DNA of 64,000 bases from Toxorhynchites rutilus septentrionalis (GCF_029784135.1 NC_073744.1:35354061-35418060), one strand, 5' to 3'. Numbered from the stretch's first letter, positions 46,215 through 58,639 are shown. The notes: generated by a model not told the origin, from the sequence alone. Program-made: numbers and translations.

Positions 46215-46490
46215 GTGACTTCGGTTACCTTCTCAGGTTTCCCAAAGACAACTCTTCATCGTCGGGATTGGAGGTCGATAAAGAAGACGCGTGATGAATT
46301 TAGAATTATTAGTTTTGGAGCTGTTCTCTCGGTTGCCTTCTCAGGTTTCCCAAAGAAAACTCTCCGCCGTCACGATTGGATTTCAATAAAAAATACGTGC
46401 AATATATAATAGAATATATAGTCAGTCCAATCAATTTTGCAGGTTTTCCTTTTCAGGATACCTAGAGATAATTTCTGCCGCGCGTTGAGA
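46215..46490. repeat. Diverged tandem repeat of about 110 bp, 2-3 units
   Basis: The phrase ttctcaggtttcccaaagac at about 46230 recurs at about 46342 (ccttctcaggtttcccaaag), and a weaker third version (tttcaggatacctagaga) at about 46452. Units share an aactct-cgtc--gattgga stretch. Non-coding. Confidence 0.7.
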
Positions 46491-46867
46491 CACATAGGAT
46501 TTTCGAAATTTCATTTTCTCGTTCCGTCGATTGTTCGCTTTCACATAATCACATCACTTACCTCAGTGAATCCTGATTCTTACCTCTCCCCACTAACAAC
46601 TATCCCTCCCATGATAAACGCTAGGGAACCACGCTATAGAGGCGACCCTTCTGGCCTTCGGGCGGCGAATATCATACTAACATTCCTAACCTTCCCCTGC
46701 TGACTGTAAGGACGTGGCCGGCGTCGTTATTGACCATTTAAAGCTCGAATCACCGAAAATTGCACAACGAGAATGATTTGCTAGTCCCAAGCGTCATTCT
46801 GAGTGTTCTGTGTGCAATTTGGTTGGTTCAGATCAATCACGGAGAGCAACTACCAATTGTACAGTCT

Positions 46868-46897
46868 ACCCAAGCTCAAGCTCAAGCTCAAGCTCAA
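46868..46897. repeat. CAAGCT hexamer repeat
   Basis: Four to five tandem CAAGCT units (caagctcaagctcaagctca). Confidence 0.9.
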
Positions 46898-46914
46898 AAA
46901 GTTGTATTGGGTTA

Positions 46915-47110
46915 TTATTAGATTTTCGTGAAAATTGGTAGTTTTGTTTTTTATTGCAAAATAGTAAACCTACATTTTTTCAGGTTTCCCGTTTCCATCT
47001 TAGGGAGGTCCGAAAAATCAACTTTTTTCGCTTTTTCCAAAAATGACTTTTTTCAAAAAAACTTTTGAACAACTGGACCGATTCAGATGATCGACATATG
47101 AAATTGAGAA
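46915..47110. repeat. Dispersed repeat family D, copy 2
   Basis: Same-strand diverged copy of 19400-19620: gattttcgtgaaaattggtag, aggtccgaaaaatcaact, gatcgacatatgaaatt. Confidence 0.75.
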
Positions 47111-47689
47111 CAATCCTATGGCTCCTAATTGTATACATGGCAGGCTCGGAATGGAATTAGTTCATCTGTTATATTTTTCATGTTCATGTTAACTTTGAAA
47201 ATCATAACTCAAAAACTAAGCTCGCTTCCCAAATCGAACACACCAAGGTAAATGCTAATATTTCAGTGGAAAACCCGAAACCGCACTTGTTCTTTAACTG
47301 GGATGCTTTATAGCTGGGCGCTCGCTAACTGTGCTATAGTCCAGTTAAAAATCAGTTAAAAGTCAAAAATAAACAGTTGTCAAAATTGATGAGGGGTACA
47401 GAGCTGATGCACTCAAAACAAATTAATAATAATGTATGATATATTTATTTTGTAATTTGAATGACTTGGATCACTTGAAAAAAATGATTCAATGATGTTC
47501 CAGGAATGCTTCTATTCGTTCTAGTTTATGAAATTATAGTTTTTTTTGTCAAAAATTTGGCACTCGTTCATTTTTCCGCCTGAAATGTCGTCTGAAATGA
47601 ATTTTCGACAAAAAAAACTGAGATAACTGTTAATCTGGACGTTTTATGCAATTACTAGCTGACTCGGCAAACGTTGTTCTGCCATAAAC

Positions 47690-48923
47690 ATTTTTTGCGT
47701 TTCACAAAATATACGTTTCCTGTTTTCAAGATAGACGCCCAAATTTATAATTACTGGATCTCGTTCAGAAATTGAAAAATCGAAGAACAAATTGTACCGA
47801 CCAATTTGGTAGTGAATTATTCCGTCGTTGTCATTCAATTGAGGAGTATTCACGTCGGTATTCTGAATTTGAAACACAACCATATTGCTACATTTATTCA
47901 CGAACTTGCAATTGTATTAATTGCTCTTCATCGATCTACAGAACTCAACATTAATATATCCATGCTTATATTAATGTTGAGTTCTGTAGATCGATGAAGA
48001 GCAATTAATACAATGTTTCGCTCAGCTGAGGCGAATATGATATTACTCAACGATGTTGAATGTCAATGTCCGCATTGTTGATATTTGTGAATGGTTGTCC
48101 GCCATAATCAGTATTTCTTCGATGATATACATCGGCATACGCTTGGTATCGTGACGTTGGTGAAATCTTCACTCGATGTTCTTTACATACTATAGTGACA
48201 TGGTCCTGACCCTAACTTAACTATTTTTCTATAAATCTCCTTGTATTTCTGCCAAAACTTTAATCATAATTTAAAATCATTATTAGAGACAATTCTCGTT
48301 CAAGAATTTTCCCCATAGGCAGGGAATGTGTTATTTTGTTACACAGAACTCATATCAGAGCCTATTATCTTTTTTTTCGGTGGATTTTCATTTATAATTT
48401 TTGTTTAAAAAGCGTGTTTATTTCGCCCGGATATTCATTACCCTTTTCGCATGGAACACGAAACACGAAGCTTGAGTCGAACGGATGATTTAATATAATA
48501 TTGCGATCGGTTGAAGAGTTTCTGACTCGATCGGATTTCAGAATACGGATGAGTGGTTGAACAGTAGATGGATCTGGAGTTATTGACTAACCAAACTAAA
48601 AATGCGCATATATTTGCCATTTGCAATTTTGGACCGAATACGTGTAATATTGTAATGTAATGTAATGTTGTAATGTTGTCAATGACTTCATTTTTTGTTT
48701 GAACAAACGTGATGGCAATAGCAAAAGCTGTGTAAGCGTTGTTCATGATAACGTCTCGCAAGTGAATGTATTCTTCCTTACGCCGATTCTGTTGATTATG
48801 TCGTAGGCATAGCAGTTTTTCGCTCTCTACCTCTCTACCGTCCGGAAGTAATTCTACGTTCAGACGGCGAACGTTAGGAACTTTAGGGATGTTAGTACCA
48901 TTGAAGAAGAAGATGTATGTCAA
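47690..48923 (-). pseudogene. Helitron Rep/helicase protein remnants
   Basis: The upstream piece (48438-48923) contains NVELLPDGREVESEKLLCL and RRKEEYIHLRDVIMNNA, resembling the N-terminal Helitron-specific domain that precedes the Rep nuclease. The downstream piece (47690-47901) contains DGIIHYQIGRYNLFFDFSIS and PVIINLGVYLENRKR, the conserved block before the helicase (compare the usual HLENGQR). Rep catalytic histidines/tyrosines and all helicase motifs are missing. Helitron proteins drive rolling-circle transposition; this one cannot. Confidence 0.75.
47911..48014. repeat. Perfect palindrome, 48-bp arms, 8-base loop
   Basis: 47911-47958 is exactly complementary to 47967-48014 around the loop tccatgct. 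The arms include attgctcttcatcgatctac and gaactcaacattaatata. No mismatch was found over 48 bp, inside an otherwise decayed Helitron. Confidence 0.95.
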
Positions 48924-49614
48924 CGGTGAAATCCAGATTATTGTTTCTTCTTCAAATCACAATTTCTCGAGTCACTGTGCTGCATCTATCATGATTCCAG
49001 CAATGTCTTCAACAACATGCGCATTGGATACACACACGTGTTCTCCAGTTGTTTTATCAGAATTGATGATTGATTGTCACCTTGGAATCCGAGCATGATA
49101 TGAAGAATTTCAATAATTCATTGTGCTCATTCAATAAGTTTGCCGGCGATGCACCTGGTTTTAGCCGAATTGAGATTACTGGTGCACGTGTGGATGAAAG
49201 TTCTAAGAAGCGGACGTAGCGCACTCTGTCATTTAACAACGTGAATAAAATTGTTCTGTTTGGAAACGAACGACGGGGATATTTTTTTATACCAAGATAC
49301 TTAAATCACGATTAAAAATAGGTGATAGCAGTGATAATTGAGGGTTACATGCATTTTTAAGCCAAATTTGGGGAGAAAGAATACAAAAGAAATATTCAGA
49401 AAAAAAACCTTTTTTTTTCTTGCATAGGACCACCCTAATCGGTACTAATTATACGGTAATCGGTATCCTAGCGGTATCCTATATAGTTTACGACCTATTC
49501 TCATGCCTACCAAGTTTATTGAATATAATTTCATAAATGTCGGTCGAGTCGTTTCGGAGAAGTTTGACCACGAACATCGTGACACGAGATTTTTATATAT
49601 ATAGAGAAGACATT

Positions 49615-49865
49615 AGACCTTTGGTACTCAAAATTTTTTCGTGAAAACCCCGATTTCCTGTACTCCCTTGGATGATTTTTCAGTTATCAAAAAACTCAAA
49701 TTTTAACGTCTGTGAATGTGAACTAGTGAATGAAGTCCGACTGAGCTAACATTTTGCCCATTTTTTTTAATGACCATTTTCATTGGAACCCTAAACCATA
49801 CGTTTTGCCTTTTATTCCTCGTATCCCTCGTAAGTCCCAGAGTGTCGATTTTTAACAGAAAAAGG
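49615..49865 (-). repeat. Dispersed repeat, inverted partner of 3947-4205
   Basis: Contains atgaccattttcattgg, gatgatttttcagttatc and cccagagtgtcgattttt, the diverged reverse complement of 3947-4205. Confidence 0.6.
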
Positions 49866-49869
49866 TAAG

Positions 49870-50504
49870 TATTTTACGGTTAAAGCTAGGTTTGTAATAT
49901 ACTCATCTTATTTTATGTTTCAGCTCAAGAGAACAAATCGACTATCGATGTCGGTTGGTGATGGAAAATAAACCAATGGCTTTCAAGGAAATTGGGATGT
50001 TCATCAGAGCCAAACTTGACAGTAATAGTTTTCCCGCATTTTGCAGTCAAATCCCTTTCCACAGTCCTCTGTATATTTATACCGTTTCCCCTCGCGCACT
50101 TATTGACAACACGGTCACACCTTTAGTATATATATACACACACCTTGGGCTTAATACATTTTTGTCATTCAAACTAGAAGGAAGAACTCTTCGTTTGAGA
50201 ACGAGTCCTTTCGGGTCTCAGTTGACGATCTTAACAATTTCAAATGATCGAGCTATGCTTTCGTCATTTTCGTCGATTTATTTCGAATAATTTTTTACCG
50301 CACCGACCGCATCACGGGAATGGCTATAATTCGGTAAATAATGACATTTTCGAAAATGTATTATTGAATGTCAAAATTTCCGAAATGTAAAGAAAAAAAT
50401 GATTATTTTTCCAAATCTAGATCAGCCCCCTTTAAGGGCAAAGGCTTGGAAGGAATTTTCGAAAATCCCATTATACAACGAGTTATTTGACCCCCGCTTA
50501 CTCT
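49870..50504. other. Spacer with a dispersed-repeat piece
   Basis: 50300-50450 (atggctataattcggtaaat, gattatttttccaaatctag) relates to 42910-43040. A 111-residue frame at 49955-50290 has no known motif. Confidence 0.4.
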
Positions 50505-52200
50505 TCGGTTCACAGAATTATCCTACAGATTTCTCATCCGTTGCAAGATCATGAATCCATTGGTGATTGATAACTTCGAAAATCTACTCCAACTGATTCC
50601 TCAGTCAAGTTTTATGTCTTTATACCATGAATACCTCACTCACGACGTGCACCCTTCACCAGGCATCTCCAACCAAGTTTGCTTCCCATACTTCTGCAAT
50701 TCCTCTGTCATTTTTTATCTGTCCATGCGACAAAAAATCCATGGAATCCCAGATCACCTACGCTCCGATTCTATTCCGCCGATATTTTCGGCAGAATATG
50801 GGAGAGTTAGATCTGATAAAATGTTCTTTACTGACGGTTCATTCATAAACGGGTCCACTGGCTTCGGCATCTTCAATGAAAATTCCAGTGCCTCTTTCAA
50901 ACTCAAAGATCCTTGTTCCGTGTATGTCGCTGAACTGGGTGCGATATATTACGCATTAGGGATCATTGAAACATTGCCCATCGACCACTATTTTATTTTT
51001 TCAGACAGTCTCAGCTCAATAGAGGCAATCCGCTCAATGAAAGTTGATAAACGCTCATCTTATTTCCTAACAAGAATAAGACAACTATTGAGTGTTTTGG
51101 TCGAAAAATTATTCAAGATTACCTTAGCATGGGTTCCCTCTCATTGTTCGATTCCGGGGAATGAGAAAGCGGACTCGCTAGCTAAGGTGGGCGCTTTAGA
51201 AGGCACACTTTTTGAAAGGCAAATTGCTTATAATGAATTTTTCCACATTCCTCGTCAGTACACGCTCGTAAGTTGGCAGCGCATGTGGAGTGGAGATGAG
51301 TTCGGTCGTTGGTTACACACGATTATCCCTAAGGTCTCGACGAGTGCATGGTTCAAGGGATTGAATGTAGGTCGTGATTTCATTCGCGTGATATCTCGGC
51401 TTATGTCCAATCACTACAACCTAAACGCGCATCTCTATCGCATTGGGCTCGCAGCAAACAATCTTTGTGATTGTGGCGATGGCTACCACGACATCGAGCA
51501 TGTTGTCTGGTCGTGTATCCGGTTCCATGCTGCTCGCTCTCAGCTCACTAGAGCACTGAGAGCACAAGGCAGACAATCGGATATCCCCGTCCGGGATATC
51601 TTAGGTAGCCGGGATCCTGATCTTCTGCTTCATCTATACCAGTTCCTCAGAAACGCCGATGTCAACGTTTAATGATGTTTCCTTCGTTGTGTCCCCGTGT
51701 CATATCCCTCCTATCCGATCGATAAACTTTTACTTAGTCGCGGCAATACATACACACACTCTTTACAGATGCACGGGCCGAAGGTTGTGCAGTCCACTGA
51801 TTATTCAACAAGAGCCAAAGGTTCTACCGCTCATGACAACTCTACACGAGCTGATGATTGCGCCGGCTAGTGACCATTCTATCCTGGATTCCACGAGTCG
51901 AGAAAGACGCACCACGCTAGATATGGGGTGCAGACTAGGGGGTCGTTGCTGATTAACGGTCAGCTGCATCCCAATAGGAAGTATCCCGTGTCGGGCACAC
52001 GTACAGAGCATCGAAGACTGCGACATACCAATTATGAGAACACTTGTAATACTAACCTCGAGTCAACCGCGAGTAATCGGTTACATATTACTAACATAGT
52101 CTAAGCAAACATTGTCAAAATATTGAACTCCCGGCCCCGTTAGGCTGACGCCATATGAGCCTTAATAATATATATATTTTGGATAAAAAAAATTAAAAAA
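50505..52200 (+). mobile_element. I-clade LINE, second family, 5'-truncated
   Basis: A 1.7-kb 3' portion: the end of ORF2, a roughly 500-base 3' UTR with ccgcgagtaatcggtt in common with the 23.6-kb LINE, and an A-rich tail at about 52180-52203. 5' truncation is the normal outcome of target-primed reverse transcription. Confidence 0.85.
50510..51672 (+). CDS. I-clade LINE ORF2 C-terminal region: intact RNase H and zinc finger
   Basis: The frame is open from the truncation point (LSYRFLIRCKIMNPLVI) to the stop at 51672, so the ATG at 50551 is not the true start. RNase H residues are all visible: Asp in MFFTDGSF, Glu in VAELGAIYYAL, Asp in FSDSLSSIEA, and His/Asp in SHCSIPGNEKADSLAKVG. The C-terminus has CDCGDGYHDIEHVVWSC, the Cys/His motif of this clade. 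It lacks endonuclease and reverse transcriptase. It is similar to, but clearly different from, the 27-kb copy, and the absence of any stop suggests a younger insertion. Confidence 0.88.
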
Positions 52201-52203
52201 AAA

Positions 52204-52730
52204 ACGAGTTATAGAGTACCCCCTTGATTCACATGGTCTCGTTTTAATGTACAAACATTTACAGGTACACATGCCATACTTACGCATCTGTTCGGAAATG
52301 AAGGATTCCCATTCAAAAATACGGCTCGAAGTACTGGACGTTTAGATCAGCGATGGATCGTTCTGGTTAGTGAGAGGAAACGCAAAATGAAGCTATTTTC
52401 TGATCGAATCATTCGCCGGAGAATCACAGAATATGATTTCGATAACAAGCTTGCACGGAAGTTGCCATTCTTTCATCACCATTAGTTTATCAAGGTCAAG
52501 CGATTGAAGCTCGTTCAGGAGCAGGCGGATAAGCCAGTATAGTATTAGATGATGGTTCTGTGGACTGAATAGCTCAAGCTTCAGGAACGACATATTCAAG
52601 ACTCCGTTAACCCTTTCCCGTACAACAACTCGTGGGTACTTGAGTAACATAGGGCGCTAAAACGCACAGAAGGCTAGTGAAATCACTTGATGTGTGACGT
52701 ATTAAATAATACGGGAAGGGGTTAAGCATG
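52204..52730. other. Spacer
   Basis: No recognisable gene. The minus frame at 52393-52650 has no motif that I know. Confidence 0.35.
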
Positions 52731-52732
52731 AG

Positions 52733-52830
52733 GGAGGACCGTTATGGTTTGGGGGTGTTTATAATGGGTTGGAGTGGAGCACCCTGTGAAAATCATTAGA
52801 AAAGGTAAGTTTTTGGAGTCAGAGGACTTT
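52733..52830 (+). pseudogene. Tc1-type transposase fragment
   Basis: The plus strand reads TVMVWGCL, stop, WVGVEHPVKIIRKG, matching the Tc1 block GGSVMVWGCF..GVGPL-x-KI. Only about 30 codons with a stop; an old remnant. Confidence 0.5.
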
Positions 52831-55538
52831 TTTATCACGCATTCGTTACGGCCCGACCCGGACCGTACAATCGGAATCAAACAAAGAAAAGGAGCGTACA
52901 TTGATTTTTTATCACTTTATTACACAAAAATGACACCAATTAACACAAAAAGAAATCTAAAACGTCAATCGAAACTTTGCAACATCAATCCTAAATCCGC
53001 ACCTGGAACTAAAAAACAAGCAGATGTGATACGTTAAACATAATAATGAGTACTTACCCGTTTCTTCTCGGGATTCTTCAGTACGATTCCACATAATACT
53101 TAAAGAATCCCAAACAATCTTCACAATGTATATAAACAATAACATTACAGGAACAATACAATAACAATCGCAGTGTCATACATTAGGAACGGATGGAAAC
53201 GAATCTGCTATAAAATAAAGCTCCATTGCTTATAGCGAATATTCTAGAACACCTGAGCAAAGATGCAACAATAGGATTTACTGTAAACGTGTACCGTTCA
53301 AATAGGGCACGAAGTGTTCAGTACATTGTACATTGTTCAGTCGCAAAGAAATCATTGTAGTGGAATGTTTAGTCGCAAATAAACTATCGAAGTGAAATAG
53401 TGAAACTATTAGTGACCCGAAAATCACGTGGTGAAGTGAAGTGTTTGGTTGGTCAAAGTACTTAAAAGTGTCGGGAAGTGTTCGATTCCAATTTTGAGTC
53501 CGCCAGTCGTCGATTTTCTCCCATAACAGCATTTTTATCGAATAAATATCATTTTTATAATCTGAACTGAATCTCTCTTGTTTCCTGTGAATAGTCAAGT
53601 CGAAAAAAAATCGTCTGCAAAATCTACAGCTGCATCAAGAAAATCGAATTCATAAAACGCACTAGCCTTTGATACCGTAGCTTTGACGCGATTCGATGAA
53701 CATTAATTTCACGATTCGGAATAGTGATTTGGCTTCCTAGATGATGTAACATCACACCTCCTTCTTTTTGCCTTTTAGGTGGGAAGTTCACATGTATTAG
53801 AATAAAACACAACTGAAAAGATATCGAAAGCTATCATCAGCATCCCTCCAAATACAATTCCAGTCAGTATTGACTTGCTATAATGTGTTGTTTCTAGCCC
53901 CCGGACTAGATCAAAACTATCTAGATGAAGATAATAATTCCGATGAAATTTCAACGAGGATTCTAATCTAAAGAAGCATAGGCATTTAAATGGAAATAAT
54001 TTACCTCTTCTCAACACACTCTCAAACACAACAACCCCAAACACCAGGGCAAACAGAGAGGGCACGGTTTATGAGATTCAAGGCAAATTCACCCCCGGAA
54101 AACTTTCCCATCTTGGCCTTTCCTTGCCAATAACTAGGCTTTCATTTATTCCAATCTCCGTCAGATACAGATTTATCTGATAATCTAAATAAATTCAACC
54201 CTATCCCACGGCCACGAGTACGGATATACGCAAACATGGGAAACGGAAGGCCGTAGCGGTGATTAGCTTCTGGTCCCTTTTGTAATAACTGTACCCCGGT
54301 CACACCTCCATCAGGGTTGGTATCGGGGGACGGAAAGCGCAAAACCATATCCGTCGTAATTCCGAAAATCATTTTCCCAGCTCTCGCCAGCGCTTCGCAT
54401 GGTAATGTAAATAGCTCGGGCGTATCATATTTAGATGAATTCTATCAATTTTCGACTTGATACTGTGCTGTTGTGCTTGGCTTTAGTTATAGTCTCTGCT
54501 CGCTCGATAATTGGATATTGTCGGCAGGCGGGATGTTGCGAAAGTGCTTGGTTGTGGGAAGCGGGGTTTCCACGGATAGATTTTCAGCTTTTCTCCCGGC
54601 AAGCATAAAGCTACTGTATGATAATTGAAATATAATATTCTCTCAATACTGGCGCATTAGGCGATGATGAAGCCTCCATCGCAGTATCAGTATAGTTTGC
54701 GAGAGCACTTTTTCGTTAAGATTACATGCAATTCAATCAAACAAGTATCAACGAATTTCACCTTCGTGCAATCATGCCACAGATTCTTCACACTTCCGCA
54801 TGCGGCCCTCCAGCGTTGTTTATGCGGCCTGATTTGATACCTTTGCGAATAATTCCTGTTAATCGTATGTATCCAAGCTGATGATTTTCTGTTTTTTTTT
54901 TGTTTTTTCCGTGCTAATTTAACTTTCTGACAATTGTTCTCGTTAGTACTCAAAGGACTTTTTCACGTTTTTTTGTTCTAATTTCTTGAAATGCTTCATG
55001 CACTGATGATATAACTATAAAATTAATATCACAATTGCTTCTTTAGAGTAATCCGTTGGTTTCTCTATCATTTCACATGAGAACTACATTTGAATTATAA
55101 CAAAATCGGTAAAAATCTGACATCACTACTCATTATCGTTTGCATTTGACGTTTGCTTACCGTTAGCACCGTTCATAAATATTTAAATTTCTCCCGTGTT
55201 TCATCAGTTCCCTTCATCATTGACAGTTTACTGTGATTGCTTGGTAAGTGTTTCGCAGTTGACTATAAAATATAATCAAGTGTAATGTGATTTTCGTCCA
55301 GAAAATTACAAAATAAAGTGTCCGAAATTTGATTTAGTGTCCGAAATTTGATTGTTACTCGCATCATTTGAAAAGCATTTTATTCGATGATTTTTTTATG
55401 TTTTCAATCAAATAGGTACCAAAGTAAAAAGCTTTAAAGCATATTGAACTAATTTATTAAAATATCAAGCAAATAATACCTGTGCATAAAGTTTAGATCT
55501 GTTTTCTGCATCATATGCCCTAAGCCACCCCATTCAGT
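52831..55538. other. Host-like intergenic DNA, possibly with exons
   Basis: No gene could be named. A 96-residue minus frame at 53775-54065 contains a hydrophobic run (SILTGIVFGGMLMIAFDIF) that could be a membrane segment, and a good splice-donor-like agaag|gtaaat lies near 54005 on the minus strand. Another minus frame at 54142-54372 is proline/glycine-rich. Without homology I do not call these genes. Confidence 0.3.
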
Positions 55539-55539
55539 T

Positions 55540-58040
55540 TCGATGATGTATTTATTTTTATTTATAATGATACTACATCCCATTGAGAGATTAGACCTTC
55601 TTCACAATTTTTCGCCAATAGTCCCGATCCATGGCTGCATTTCTCCAACTCCCGGCTGCACCGATTCTTGCCAAGTCCTGCTCCACCTGGTCCAACCACC
55701 TCGCTCGCTGGGCTCCTCTCCTTCTTGTTCCTACCGGATTCGATGCGAACACCATCTTTGCAGGGCTGCTGTCCGGCAATCTTGCAACATGCCCTGCCCA
55801 TCGCACTCGTCCAGCCTTGACGACTTTCTGAATGCTGGGTTCGCCGTAGAGTTGCGCCAGTTCGTGGTTCATTCTCCTTCTCCATACTCCGCTTTCCTGT
55901 ACACCACCGTATATTGTTCTGAGCACTCGGCGTTCGAAAACTCCAAGCGCTTGTGAGTCCTCTTCACGCATCGTCCATGCTTCGTGCCCATAGAGAACAA
56001 CCGGTCGAATTAGGGATTTGTACATGGTACACTTCGTACGGGGTCGGAGTTTGTTGGACCTCAAGGATTTGCGGAGCCCATAGTAGGCACGACTTCCATT
56101 GACAATGCGTCTTCGAATTTCACGGCTGTTGTTGTTGTCAGTTGTTATCAAGAGCCAAGGTAGACAAATTCCTCTACCACATCGAGCTCGTCGCCGTCGA
56201 TCACAACACTACTACCAAGAAGAACTCTGTTGCGATCAGTCCCTCCAGCTAGCATGTATTTAGTCTTAGACGCATTGATCCCAAACCCAATCAGCCCTGC
56301 TTCGTGTTTCAGTCGGGTATACAAGTCGGCTACCGTCGCATGTGTTCTTCCGATTATGTCCACGTCGTCGGCGAAGCAGATAAACTGGCTAGACTTGTTG
56401 AAAATCGTGCCCCGCATGTTGAGGCCCGCTCTCCACATAACACCTTCCAGCGCCACGTTGAAGAGCAGACAGGAGATTCCATCGCCTTGTCGAAGTCCCC
56501 TGTGAGTCTCAAATGATTCCGACAGCTCACCTGAGATCCGCACACTGCACCGCACACCATTCATCGTTGCCTGAATCAGCCTTGTCAGCTTTCGAGGAAA
56601 GCTGTGTTCGTCCATGATCCTCCATAGCTGTCGTCGGTCGATTGTATCATATGCAGCCTTGAAGTCGACGAAGATGTGGTGTGTAGGGACCTGATACTCG
56701 CGGCACTTTTGGAGGATCTGCCGCATTGTAAAAATCTGGTCCGTCGTCGAGCAACCGGGCATGAATCCGGCCTGATAACTTCCCACAAATCTACTTACTA
56801 TTGGCGATAGGCGGCGGAAGAGGATCTGAGACAAAATTTTGTAGGCACCATTTAGGATTGTGATGGCACGATAGTTCCCACAATCCAACTTGTCGCCTTT
56901 TTTATAAATGGGGCAGATTACCCCGTCCTTCCACTCCTCCGGTAGCTGTTCTATGTCCCAGATCCTGACTATCAATCGGTGCATACACTCTACAAGTTTT
57001 CTCGGACCTCCCTTGAAGAGCTCCGCTACGAGGCCATCCTTACCAGCTGCTTTGTGGTTCTTGAGCTGATTAATGGCCTCCTTAACTTCACCCATCGTCG
57101 GGGGTGGTACGTCGTCGTTGTTCATTGCACCGGTGTAGTCCTCCTCAACGCCGTCTAGGTCTCCTGTCTGCGCGCTGTTCAGGTGTTCATCGTAGTGCTG
57201 CCTCCACCTTTCGATCACCTCGCGTTCGTTCGTCAAGATGCCTCCTTCCTTGTTTCTGCACATTTCGGCCCGCGGCACAAAGCCTTTGTGCGAGGCGTTT
57301 AGTTTCTTGAAGAACTTCCGCGATTCTCGAGAACGATAAAGCAGCTCCATCTCCTCACACTCTTTCTCTTCCAGGCGGCGCTTTTTTCCCGAAAGAGATG
57401 TGCTTGCTGCCTTCGTTTCAGTCTGTATCGTTCCACGTTTTGTCGAGTCGCTCGTTGCAGCATGGCTGCGCGTGCTGCAACCATTCGTTTCGTTGTCCTC
57501 GTTGTTCATACCCGATGACGGTCTCTGCTGTGCTGCTAATTGCTGATTTTAAGGAGTTCCAGCATTCATCGAGGGGAACAGCATCCAGTTCGTCTACCCC
57601 CGGTAACGCAGCTTCAAGACGCTGCGAGAATGTTGCAGCAACGTTCGGCTCCTGTAGTCGTCGTAGGTGGTACCGTGGTGAGCGCTGGTGTCTTATGTTA
57701 TTGACGACTGACAGTTTAGAACGCAGTTTGACCATCACCAGGTAGTGGTCTGAATCGATGTTAGCGTCACGATAGGTTCTGACGTCGATTATATCCGAGA
57801 AGTGCCGACCGTCGATCAAAACGTGGTCAATTTGTGTTTCTGTTTGCTGTGGTGATCTCCAGGTGTAACGGTATTGGAGGCTGTGCTGGAAGAAGGTGCT
57901 ACGTATGGCCATGTTCTTGGAGGCAGCGAAGTCGATAAGTCTCAGGCCATTTTCGTTGGTTCGCTGATGGGCGCTGAACCTACCAATTACCGGTCTGAAT
58001 TCCTCCTCCTGGCCGACCTGAGCGTTCATGATGTATATGG
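55540..58040 (-). mobile_element. RTE-type LINE, 5'-truncated
   Basis: The minus strand has the second half of an endonuclease, a full reverse transcriptase and a short 3' end with an ataaataaaaataaat tail at about 55545-55565, typical of RTE-like elements. The 5' break lies in a ggtgtatat triplication at 58028-58055, next to a hAT relic. Confidence 0.82.
55591..58030 (-). pseudogene. RTE-type LINE ORF2 (endonuclease-reverse transcriptase)
   Basis: Endonuclease remains: MNAQVG (the end of GDxNAxVG), NENGLRLIDFA, TETQIDHVLID and the catalytic DSDHYLVMV. Reverse transcriptase: GKDGLVAELFK, PIYKKGDKLDCGNYR, QAGFMPGCSTTDQIF, VDFKAAYDTID with its Asp, GLRQGDGISCLLFN and the catalytic FADDVDI. The C-terminus (VRWAGHVARLPD to DRDYWRKIVKKV) is complete. 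Breaks: a shift near 57420-57500 between EN and RT, and a one-base loss near 56150 after FVYLGS. No ORF1. Catalytic motifs are intact but the frame is not. Confidence 0.9.
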
Positions 58041-58044
58041 TGTA

Positions 58045-58350
58045 TATGGTGTATATGGTTCCGAAAACACGCAGATGGAACTCATTGAAACGCTGTATGA
58101 TTTGAAGCTGCGTGACAAATTTGAAAACCATGATGTCTTGGCTTTCTACTCTAGATTTGTTCTAGAAGCGCGATTTCCAGAATTAGTGAGACATAATCAT
58201 TTTATTGCTTCTTGAATCCACAAATCTTTATGAGCAATTGTTTCAGAAAATCAAAGTCAAGGACCAGATCACTGACAGTCATTTCGAAAACACGCTCCGC
58301 ATTGCTATCTCTCCCACTCAAGCTTATTTAGATAAAATGGCTCAAGAAAA
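58045..58350 (+). pseudogene. hAT transposase C-terminal (dimerisation) relic
   Basis: The plus strand reads MELIETLYDLKLRDKFEN and RFPELVRH, then in another frame YEQLFQKIKVKDQITDSHFE, NTLRIAISPTQAYLDKM and AQEKW. This is the C-terminal hAT dimerisation block of the ZBED5-like group (ELI-x-LQ-x-D, FPELR, CEQLFS-x-MK, LTD-x-HL-x-N-x-LRIA). A stop and shifts separate the parts; everything upstream was removed at the LINE junction. The element's 3' terminus may be at 60643. Confidence 0.75.
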
Positions 58351-58639
58351 GTGGTTCTAGTGAAATCGGAACGGTGTTGGAGTATGTTTGTATTTAACGA
58401 TTTTCTATATTGAAACAAACAAAAAAGATTGTAGAAGCTTTTTGATGATTGAAAGAACGTCCAATTGAATCGGAATACCGTATTCACATTATCAAGTATA
58501 GCCATAATTCGGTCAGTGAAATGCGACTGCTCTTAGCAGAGAAATTTGGAGCGATGAAAAGTGGTAACACTGCTGTCGTTTTGTTCAATGTCCCCCTTCA
58601 TTCTCACTAAGTTTCGTTGTCCCATCAGTACTTGTTCGG

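Larger units (their letters stand above)
47655..49605 (-). mobile_element. Internally deleted Helitron (1.95 kb)
   Basis: On the minus strand it begins TCTATATATATAAAAATCTC at 49605 and ends gccgagtcagCTAG followed by T at 47655, the TC...CTRR ends of Helitrons. The 3' end is preceded by an imperfect hairpin (GGCAGAAC-aac-GTTTGCC). Two separated pieces of the Helitron protein are present, and the helicase is absent. The 33.8-kb Helitron module (cttgaacgagaattgt) also lies inside at about 48295. Confidence 0.8.
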
